Assembly (NCBI GenBank): GCA_002714465.1
Contig: PAXL01000018.1
Coordinates: forward strand, 32,866 to 52,534
DNA from: Gemmatimonadota bacterium
Lineage (GTDB): Bacteria; Latescibacterota; UBA2968
DNA: 19,669 nt
Reading direction: 5' to 3'
Position 1 is the stretch's first letter. Each line of letters starts with the position of its first letter. The notes beneath the pieces were generated by a model. It saw only the letters and a list, made by a program, of their open reading frames with translations, was not told the origin of the DNA and did not search any database. The position numbers and the translations under genes are program-made. Positions 13,491 through 19,669 of this stretch are shown here, in pieces.

Positions 13491-14482
13491 ATGTACGATC
13501 GAATAAGGGCCCTCGTAACGGGCGCAACGGGCTTCATCGGAAGCCACTTGTGTCTGCGGAACTTCTCGCCGAAGGCGCGCCCGTAATCGACTTCGATTAT
13601 ATATGATGTCTCTTCAAACGCGCCCGTTTCTTGCGGATCGCGAAGGCTTCACATTCATCGAAGGCGACATCGATCAGGAAGACTCCGTCGGTCGTCTCTT
13701 CGAAGACTTTCACTTCACGCACATAATCAACCTAGCTACACCGGCGGGTATCCCTTTCAGTCTCGAACAACCCCGCACCTATCTCCAGAGCAACGTCGTC
13801 GGTCTCCTCAACGTGCTCTAAGCATCGAGACACAACGACATCCGCCACCTCGTCTACGCGTCTTCGTCATCGCTATACGGGCTGAAAGAAAACCTGACCT
13901 TCAGCACGAGTCATCCGACGGATCATCTCGCATTATGCTGCAACAAAGAAGCCGAACAAAATGATGGCGCACACCTACAGTCGTCTGTCCGCTTGCCGAC
14001 CACGGGCCTGGGGTTCTTCACCGTCTACTTGCCCCGGGGGCGTCTCGACAAAGCGCTCTGCATTTTTACAACGACGATTCTGGAGGAGTGCAAGATCGAC
14101 GACTACGATAAAGGCCCGGGAAGGCAGCCCGTCACATATAGATGACGTCGTTGAGGGGATTACTCGGACGACTAGCAACATCCCAGAACCCTGCGAATCT
14201 CGGTCCCTAAAAAGCCCTAACCCAAGCGAATCGTCGAGGCCATATCTTATATACAATATTGGGAATGACGAAACGGTGACCGTAAACCGCGTCATCGAGT
14301 CGCACGAAAGGATTACTGGAAGGACGGCAGAGCCGCACGGGCTGCGCGCGAGAAGGAACAACGTGAGGGCCGCCTACGCCGACACGTCCGCCCTAGAGCA
14401 GACCGTTTTTTGCCTGAGTATCTCGATCGGCAAGGGCCTAGGGTCCTTCGTCGAGTGGTATCGCGATTATTACAGGATATAG
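13491..14482 (+). pseudogene. Decayed UDP-glucuronate 4-epimerase-like gene
   Basis: The full length of a CapD/UDP-glucuronate-4-epimerase-type SDR can be followed across changing frames. ALVTGATGFIGSHL opens it at 13491. A shift near 13560 breaks the frame (the next frame reads ELLAEGAPVIDFDY). FTFIEGDIDQED, HIINLATPAGIPFSLEQP and NVVGLLNVL follow, then a TAA at 13819-13821, where homologues read Glu (GAA). ASRHNDIRHLVYASSSSLYG continues in frame, then a shift near 13928 restores HYAATKK with the catalytic YxxxK and MMAHTYS. A shift near 14000 gives PTTGLGFFTVYLPRGR, another near 14130 gives HIDDVVEGI, and YLIYNIGNDETV and GSFVEWYRDYY close it. With one nonsense codon and at least four shifts it is inactive. 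The order of blocks is intact, so the decay is recent. Confidence 0.85.
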
Positions 14483-14534
14483 GAGGCTGGCACTCCATCT
14501 TCATCTCGAGCAGGGACAACATTTTCGTCTTCAG

Positions 14535-14921
14535 TTACTCTCCGAGCCCTTCTTCGCCCAGCGTGTAATCGATCCACGCGCTGATCTTACCCGGATCTTC
14601 ATCCCGTCCCATCACATGCTTCGACCTGATCCCCAGCTGTCCCAGCGCTTCGATCCGCTCCTTCTCGACATCATCCAACAGCACGAGCACGCAGACCCGT
14701 GAGTGAACCCGCTTGATAAATGTGATACACTCGTCTAAGCTGATCTCAGGCAGATCATCTCGCATCACCACCGCGTGGTAGAAATTCGGCGCATTATTCA
14801 GACGATCCAGCAACCCCTTCGCATCCGACACCACTTCCACGTTCAATTCCGGCTTGTCGAGCAGCTGCCCGCCCAGCTTCATCGCGTAGACGGGATCTTC
14901 AGCCAGCAGTAATTGAATCAT
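14535..14921 (-). CDS. Atypical CheY-like receiver-domain protein
   Basis: 128 residues from the ATG at 14921, chosen because GGGAGG lies 4 bases upstream; an ATG 12 bases earlier is less favoured. The pattern MIQLLLAEDP (acidic pair E8, D9), an alpha/beta alternation, HAVVMRDDLPEI with D55/D56 at the end of beta-3, VCVLVLLDD for beta-4 and K101 in RSKHVMG follows a receiver fold. However, the Thr/Ser expected at the end of beta-4 is Leu and the KP cis-proline is absent. It may therefore be a pseudo-receiver that does not switch by phosphorylation. It has no output domain and no kinase beside it. Confidence in the coding call is higher than in the family. Confidence 0.65.
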   Translation of the reverse strand: MIQLLLAEDPVYAMKLGGQLLDKPELNVEVVSDAKGLLDRLNNAPNFYHAVVMRDDLPEISLDECITFIKRVHSRVCVLVLLDDVEKERIEALGQLGIRSKHVMGRDEDPGKISAWIDYTLGEEGLGE

Positions 14922-15629
14922 TGGCCCTCCCATATTCGCAACGCTAATTCATAAGGAATGATAGCACCTCTCAGGGCCTGGTTCGCAGGAGAAGTCAGGG
15001 AGGGTTCAGGACTTTGGGAAACCAATCTCAACATACTTGATGGACACCCTCTCACAGGCTAGCCATAGGCGGCGTCAGACAGCATAGCAGGGGCCACGCC
15101 CAGCGGCGACGTTCTCCATTGGCCCTCTGGTCGTTCAAAGAACCGGCCTGACGCAATCGGTGGTGGGGTAGGGATATCTGCACGAATCCGAGAGGATCCA
15201 CATTTGGCTCTGCTTCGCTCTAAAGCTTCTGTTTTTGTTGCCGATAGGAATATGGGTGGAGAAGTCCGACCTCTCCTAAACAGAAAAAGTTTGCCCCTCT
15301 CCTCGAAGTGAGTAACTTCGAAGAGAAGGGCTTTGACCAAGCGGTGTCGCATTGCTCCACGGGCCTCTGACACCAAGCGCCTTATCCCCTCCGAGAAATC
15401 AGGATAAGACGTTGAAGCCTGTTTATTGAGATCGGCTTCTCCACCTCTTTTTTAACTCTCCCCTCAAATCGCCAGCATCTTTCCCACAATCGGGCTGCCG
15501 GGGTCTCGGTTTCCGCGTCGAGACTCCCTTTATTGGGTTGAGCGTTTAAGGATCTCGAAGGCTGGGTTGTGACCCCCCTACTCAAAGATATCGGCAACCA
15601 CTTGAGCGATCTTTAGTCGAACACGAAAA
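14922..15629. other. Long gene-free stretch with strong hairpin
   Basis: About 700 bases between the receiver gene and recJ. A 105-codon open frame on the minus strand (15059-15376) has no ribosome site and no recognisable protein pattern, and I do not call it. Apart from the hairpin at 15293-15331 and a weak GTCTCG/CGAGAC pair at 15503-15524, I see pyrimidine-rich sequence without clear function. It must contain the promoters of recJ and the receiver gene. Confidence 0.5.
15293..15331. repeat. 17-base-pair stem hairpin
   Basis: GCCCCTCTCCTCGAAGT (15293-15309) pairs with ACTTCGAAGAGAAGGGC (15315-15331) around a GAGTA loop, with only two C-A mismatches. On the minus strand it is followed by AAACTTTTTC, so it may be a terminator in that direction, although no minus-strand gene ends here. 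Confidence 0.5.
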
Positions 15630-17297
15630 ATGCATCGCTACCCCATCTGGAAAATTAAACATCCCGGCGCTTACGAGTCGATACGGGACGTTTATCTCTC
15701 CAACCGGAACCTCACCAGCAACCAGATCGACAATTCCACGGATCATCTTCACGACCCGTATCTGATGCATGACATGGAGCGAGGCGTGTCCCGGATCGAG
15801 ACGGCCATTCGATCCGGGGAACAAATCACGGTATTCGGCGACTACGACGCCGACGGGGTCACCAGTACAGCTCTGCTGCTAGATTTTCTCGACACGGTCT
15901 CTGCCACTGCAAAGCCTCTCCTCCCGGACCGGTATCGTGACGGATACGGGATGAAAGCATCGACCGTGGAAAAGGCGCTCGCCGACGGAACGCGTCTCAT
16001 CATCACGGCCGACAACGGGATCTCGGCCTTCGACGCTACCGAAAAGGCGCAGGGCGTCGGTGTTGATGTGGTCGTCATCGACCATCATCACCCGCAGGAT
16101 CGGCTACCCGTTGCCCACGCGGTTATCAACCCAAATCGACCCGATTGCGAATACCCGTTCAAGAGTCTCGCCGCGGTCGGTGTGGCCTTCAAGGTCGTCC
16201 AGGCGCTCTCCGATCGATTCATGGAGGGCGATGAGCGACGCCAATATCTGAACGGTCTGCTCGAGTATGTGGCGCTTGGTACGGTCGCGGACATGGCGCC
16301 GATGGTGGGCGAGAACCGCATCCTCACAAGGCGCGGGATGCAGATGCTCGAACGCTCTCAACGTCACGGGATTCGTGCGCTCAAAGAGATCGCGGGCACA
16401 AAGGGGAAGATCGACTCAACATCGATCGGCTTCTTCCTCGGTCCTCGGATCAACAGTGCGGGACGTATTCAGAAGGCTGATGCGGCCCTGGACTTGCTAC
16501 GAGCGAAGACGGCCATCGAGGCAATGCGATTGGCGGAAGACTTGAATGGGCTGAACCTGCAGAGACAGGAGCTCCAGCATACGTGCAACGACGAGGCTGA
16601 GCGTCAGGTGCGTGAGGAAGGCCTCGCCGACCATCGCTTGATCCTAGTCCGGGGAGACGAGTGGCATCTGGGCGTGATCGGACTGATCGCAGGGCGACTC
16701 AAGGAGCGGCACAACCAGCCTTCAATTGCCGTATCGGGAGCAAAGGGAGATACGCTCGTCGGATCCGCTCGTTCGGCAGGCGGCTACAACATCGTCGAAG
16801 GCATCTTCAGAGCGTCGAAACACCTAACCGAGTATGGCGGACATGCCGATGCCGCCGGCTTCTCGATGAAGCCCAAGAACTTTGAAGCCTTCCGGGAGCA
16901 GATGATGGCCGATGCCGCAGAGCATCTCTCGGACACGGACCTCACCCCGATGCTCGACCTTGACCTCACCCTGCGACCAGAAGACATCTCCCTCAAAACG
17001 GTCCAGGACCTCGACCACTTCGCCCCCTTCGGTCCACGCAACGAGGCGCCCCTGTTCGCCGCTGTGCACTGCAGGCTAAATCGGATCGACACAGTCGGTC
17101 AGGATGCCGCGCACTTGAAGATGCAGGTCGAAACGGATAAGACCCGTTGCGAAGCGATCTGGTTCCGTGAGGGTGAGCTGGTTTACGAGCTCACTCGCGG
17201 CGACATAGTCGATCTCGCCTTCTCGCTGGAGGCCCGAACCTGGAACAACCGCACCAGTCTCCAGATGGTCATCCAAGACATGAAACCCACCGCCTAG
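15630..17297 (+). CDS. recJ: Single-stranded-DNA-specific exonuclease RecJ
   Basis: 555 residues, a normal length. DHH phosphoesterase motifs are in order: ITVFGDYDADGVTS (66-79, motif I), ITADNGI (125-131, motif II), VIDHHHP (149-155, the DHH motif) and LGTVADMAPMVGENR (216-230, motif IV); together these bind the catalytic Mn/Mg ions. GPRINSAGRI (271-280) is the RecJ-specific link. The DHHA1 domain contains GSARS and EYGGHADAAGFSM (401-413), and an OB-like C-terminal part starts near HFAPFGPRNEAP (463-474). RecJ degrades 5' single-stranded ends during RecF-pathway recombination, mismatch repair and fork restart in the cytoplasm. The start at ATG 15630 has no clear Shine-Dalgarno. It is monocistronic or followed by the FAD gene after 97 bases. 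Confidence 0.96.
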   Translation: MHRYPIWKIKHPGAYESIRDVYLSNRNLTSNQIDNSTDHLHDPYLMHDMERGVSRIETAIRSGEQITVFGDYDADGVTSTALLLDFLDTVSATAKPLLPDRYRDGYGMKASTVEKALADGTRLIITADNGISAFDATEKAQGVGVDVVVIDHHHPQDRLPVAHAVINPNRPDCEYPFKSLAAVGVAFKVVQALSDRFMEGDERRQYLNGLLEYVALGTVADMAPMVGENRILTRRGMQMLERSQRHGIRALKEIAGTKGKIDSTSIGFFLGPRINSAGRIQKADAALDLLRAKTAIEAMRLAEDLNGLNLQRQELQHTCNDEAERQVREEGLADHRLILVRGDEWHLGVIGLIAGRLKERHNQPSIAVSGAKGDTLVGSARSAGGYNIVEGIFRASKHLTEYGGHADAAGFSMKPKNFEAFREQMMADAAEHLSDTDLTPMLDLDLTLRPEDISLKTVQDLDHFAPFGPRNEAPLFAAVHCRLNRIDTVGQDAAHLKMQVETDKTRCEAIWFREGELVYELTRGDIVDLAFSLEARTWNNRTSLQMVIQDMKPTA

Positions 17298-17360
17298 AAC
17301 TAGCCCTCTCTTTCTCTCTTCTCTTCTCCCGTCTTCCATCTATCTTTTCCCCGACTTTTG

Positions 17361-17390
17361 ATTCTCAATCCTCCATTCTCAATTCTCAAT
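17361..17390 (+). repeat. Three copies of ATTCTCAAT upstream of the FAD gene
   Basis: ATTCTCAAT occurs at 17361-17369, 17375-17383 and 17382-17390, the last two overlapping by two bases, in a very pyrimidine-rich spacer just before the ATG at 17395. It displaces any Shine-Dalgarno sequence. It may be a protein-binding array or simple slippage-prone sequence. Confidence 0.4.
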
Positions 17391-17394
17391 CTGA

Positions 17395-18747
17395 ATGTCC
17401 TACGACTTCGTCGTTGCCGGCGCCGGAATCGGCGGCCTTGTCGCTGCTAGATCAGCACAGGAACACGGTGCTCGCGTGCTCGTCATCGAGAAAGCGGATC
17501 GTATTGGCGGGTCCGCCGCTGCCTCAGGTGGCACCGTATGGTGCGCTCGCGACATCAATGAATGGCTGAAGGTTCAGCCTGATGGTGATACGGAACTCGG
17601 GCAGGCCCTGATCGACGGTTTCGAAGAGGGCATCGAGTGGCTGACAAGCCAGGGTGTCGTCGTCACGCCTGTTCCAGACCGACCATATAAGTTCCTGCGA
17701 AACATCTACCGTCTCGACCCGGACCCTCGGACCGCTCTCACGACGCTCTACGACAGAATCCAATCCGAAGGCGGCGAGGTCCTCTGCCAATCTACGCTCC
17801 GGGACATATTTACCCAGGACGGACGGATAGACTCCGTCTACATCAGCACATCGGACGGCGATCGACGGATCGAGACCCTTTCACTTGTACTCGCTACGGG
17901 AGGCTTCCAAGCGAATCCCGAGTTGAGAGCGCGATACATGGGTCGCTGGGCAGACCGAATGATCGTGCGCGGCGTCCCTGAGAACACAGGGGACGCTTTC
18001 GAGGCTGCCCTTCGAATCGGCGCATCTACAGCGGGGGCCTTCGGAAGGTTCTACGGGCACTATCTTCCAGCCGCCCCGGCTCAGGTCAAGCTCCACAACT
18101 TCGTCCTCGTCAAACCGGACTTCAGCGAGTACGCCGTTACGGTCAATCTGCTCGGAGAACGGTTCGACGACGAGTTCCTAGGCGACGAAGTCACCGTTCA
18201 CGCGCTGATCCACCAGCCGGAGGGTATGGGCGTGCTCGTATTTGATCAGCATATCCGCTCGAACATGGAGCAATACTCCCAGTGGCCCACGGCGGATGTC
18301 GATCGTGTTGTCAACATCCGGGATGCCGGGGGAGAAGTCCTCGAGAATGACACGCTCAGGTCGCTCGCCGCGCAAATGGCGTCGAAGTGGGGTGTTCCTC
18401 CTGGTGTGTTTCTGGAGACGATCGAGGGCTACAACACAGCCTGCGAGGCGGATGACGCGTCTATGCTGTCGATCCCGAAGTCTGGCGGTCTGATCAAGAT
18501 CGCTGAACCGCCCTTCTATGCGATTCGCGTCGTAGCAGGAGTAACGTTCACCTACGGAGGGGTCAAGGTGGACTCCGAAGCCCAAGTCCTCGATCGATCG
18601 GGCGGCCCGATCGGCGGACTCTACGCTGCCGGTGCAGACTGTGGCGGGATCTACACGCGCGGCTATACGGGAGGACTGTCTATGGGACTCGCCTTCGGCC
18701 GGCTCGCAGGGCGAAACGCAGCAGCCTACGCAAGGAGAAATTCTTGA
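17395..18747 (+). CDS. FAD-dependent oxidoreductase, fumarate reductase/ketosteroid-dehydrogenase flavoprotein type
   Basis: 450 residues. MSYDFVVAGAGIGGLVAA is the dinucleotide-binding motif (GAGIGG, 9-14). VLVIEKADRIGGSAAASGG continues the FAD site, as in FAD_binding_2 proteins. LVLATGGFQAN is the second FAD signature, and the C-terminal GGIYTRGYTGGLSMGLAFGRLAGRNAA closes the flavin pocket. FTYGGVKVDSEAQVLD corresponds to the family's GGLxxDxxxxVLD strand. Members include fumarate reductase flavoprotein, tricarballylate dehydrogenase TcuA and 3-ketosteroid dehydrogenases; the substrate here is unknown. No heme domain and no signal peptide are seen, so it is cytoplasmic. Its stop overlaps the next gene by four bases, and the start has no Shine-Dalgarno. 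Confidence 0.92.
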   Translation: MSYDFVVAGAGIGGLVAARSAQEHGARVLVIEKADRIGGSAAASGGTVWCARDINEWLKVQPDGDTELGQALIDGFEEGIEWLTSQGVVVTPVPDRPYKFLRNIYRLDPDPRTALTTLYDRIQSEGGEVLCQSTLRDIFTQDGRIDSVYISTSDGDRRIETLSLVLATGGFQANPELRARYMGRWADRMIVRGVPENTGDAFEAALRIGASTAGAFGRFYGHYLPAAPAQVKLHNFVLVKPDFSEYAVTVNLLGERFDDEFLGDEVTVHALIHQPEGMGVLVFDQHIRSNMEQYSQWPTADVDRVVNIRDAGGEVLENDTLRSLAAQMASKWGVPPGVFLETIEGYNTACEADDASMLSIPKSGGLIKIAEPPFYAIRVVAGVTFTYGGVKVDSEAQVLDRSGGPIGGLYAAGADCGGIYTRGYTGGLSMGLAFGRLAGRNAAAYARRNS

Positions 18748-19574
18748 GCAACGATTGGGAACCACTTGAGCCTGATATCAAGACCATCCTGTCAGCAGAC
18801 CCGGATCCGCTTCGCAGTCTTGCGGGTGGAGAGACACCCGCGATAGTTTTCCGGAACGCCTACAGCGAGGCAGATAGCACGGGACTGATCGACCGGTTCA
18901 TAGAAAAGGGTCTAATTGTTGACCCATCCGGCCCCGACGCAGGAGGGCAAAAGAAGCGGATCGACATTGGTACGAGTCTGGCGCAGCGCGGAAACGACCA
19001 GGAAGCCTTCTTCGAACACGCTATGGAGACAAAAAAACTCTTCGGCACCCTTTTCGACGGTTTCGCGAACCCGGTCACCTTTATCTACGAGTCGCTCGCT
19101 GCCCTGGACGTCAACAAGCAGGTCGTCACAGCGCACGAGAAGGATGACCGAGAGTATGGTCCGGCCATCTTCAGGACTCACTACGAAGGTCATCGCTACC
19201 CACCACACATCGACCACGTCACCCTCCGCGAAAAGCGCTTCGACTACGAGGTCTCGCGCTTCAAGCATCAGTTTGCGGGCGTACTGTGCATGCAGAACAC
19301 GGCGACCACGGGCCAGGCGACCCAGGCGATTCTCCATCGCTGCTTCTGGACCGAAGAGATCCAACCGCACATCGCGAACGATTCCTTCTATAACTACGCC
19401 GCTGATAACGACATCCCGAAATTCCAAGTGGACCTCGAACCCGGCGACCTCTACTTCTTCAACACAGGCCTGATCCACGAAGTCCCGGCTTTGGAAGGCG
19501 ACGATCCCCGCATAGTCCTCGCCGTCTTCATCGGCTACTCCGAAGACGACCCCGAAATTTTCGTCTGGTCTTAA
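18744..19574 (+). CDS. 2-oxoglutarate/Fe(II)-dependent oxygenase-like protein
   Basis: 276 residues starting with TTG in a TTGA overlap with the FAD gene's stop, with AAGGAG 7 bases upstream, so translation is coupled. RYPPHIDHV gives the metal-binding His155-x-Asp157, and FFNTGLIHEVPAL gives the distal His245, with Arg256 in DPRIVLAVFIGY as the 2OG carboxylate anchor. This is the HxD...H facial triad of the cupin-fold dioxygenases. PGDLYFFN between them is the usual strand before the distal His. Such enzymes hydroxylate or desaturate a small molecule, lipid or protein with O2 and 2-oxoglutarate. The subfamily is not recognised. Pairing with an FAD dehydrogenase suggests two steps on one substrate. 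Confidence 0.85.
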   Translation: MSNDWEPLEPDIKTILSADPDPLRSLAGGETPAIVFRNAYSEADSTGLIDRFIEKGLIVDPSGPDAGGQKKRIDIGTSLAQRGNDQEAFFEHAMETKKLFGTLFDGFANPVTFIYESLAALDVNKQVVTAHEKDDREYGPAIFRTHYEGHRYPPHIDHVTLREKRFDYEVSRFKHQFAGVLCMQNTATTGQATQAILHRCFWTEEIQPHIANDSFYNYAADNDIPKFQVDLEPGDLYFFNTGLIHEVPALEGDDPRIVLAVFIGYSEDDPEIFVWS

Positions 19575-19669
19575 AGACTAAACGCAGAGGACGTAAAGGA
19601 ATTAGCCAGGGAGAACACGGAAGGGAAAATTTACCACGACTAAGGAGTCGAGACTCAAACATCATCAAC
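19575..19669. other. 3' flank with small hairpin and repeat-like sequence
   Basis: CGACT and AGTCG (19637-19650) form a five-pair hairpin around AAGG, 60 bases past the oxygenase stop, without a T-tract. The preceding ACGCAGAGGACGTAAAGG and GAGAACACGGAAGG resemble degenerate members of the widespread CAGAGACACAGAGAACACGG-type intergenic repeat. No gene is seen before the window ends. Confidence 0.3.

Noticed and set aside
15059..15376. 105-codon open frame on the minus strand
   Set aside because: No ribosome site, no recognisable pattern, and a strong hairpin lies inside it; treated as non-coding.
1..19669. CRISPR arrays, tRNA or rRNA genes, insertion sequences
   Set aside because: No regularly spaced repeats, no tRNA-like cloverleaf or rRNA signature, and no transposase or terminal inverted repeats were seen.

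Overview
This window appears to come from an uncultivated, moderately GC-rich bacterium that uses Shine-Dalgarno signals. The gene content suggests a marine or sediment lineage of the Latescibacterota/Poribacteria/Planctomycete kind: a DapA-like aldolase, sugar-nucleotide type epimerases, a Gfo/Idh/MocA oxidoreductase, relics of sialate O-acetylesterase and a chondroitinase-B-like lyase, and a 2OG-Fe(II) oxygenase. That placement is inferred from gene flavour only and no rRNA or tRNA is present.

Layout. (1) 1-3644, minus strand: a DapA/KDG-aldolase-like enzyme, an NAD-dependent epimerase, a small P-loop kinase-like ATPase, and the N-terminal 310 codons of a GT39/ArnT-like membrane glycosyltransferase cut by the window edge. 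(2) 3669-4033: an intergenic region with candidate divergent promoters. (3) 4034-7198, plus strand: a tightly coupled operon of a Gly/Arg-rich lipoprotein, a DUF350 membrane protein with four visible internal repeats, and a multi-TM spermidine-synthase fusion. (4) 7234-10846, minus strand, read in gene order: DUF2170 (YjfI-like), PspA/IM30, DUF4178, a strong terminator, a decayed beta-helix lyase, and a membrane fatty-acid desaturase. (5) 11013-14482: a Gfo/Idh/MocA oxidoreductase, a decayed sialate O-acetylesterase overlapping the 3' end of an HU gene, and a decayed UDP-glucuronate-4-epimerase-like gene. (6) 14535-15629: an atypical receiver-domain protein and about 700 bases of gene-free DNA with a strong hairpin. 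(7) 15630-19574, plus strand: recJ, then a translationally coupled pair of an FAD-dependent dehydrogenase and a 2OG-Fe(II) oxygenase.

The centrepiece is 4034-10846. Lipoprotein, DUF350, aminopropyltransferase, DUF4178, PspA and DUF2170 are known from other genomes as a PspA-centred envelope-stress module linked to polyamine or amino-group chemistry (compare the E. coli yjf cluster). Here it is split into two convergent transcription units with a desaturase between them. No AdoMet decarboxylase or ATP-grasp ligase is visible in the window. A likely model is membrane-damage sensing and repair by PspA filaments, with a membrane-embedded aminopropyl transfer step and a lipoprotein/DUF350 envelope component. 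The product of the enzyme is unknown.

Three separate genes (lyase, esterase, epimerase) are in advanced decay. This suggests recent loss of glycan-processing functions around an intact stress module.
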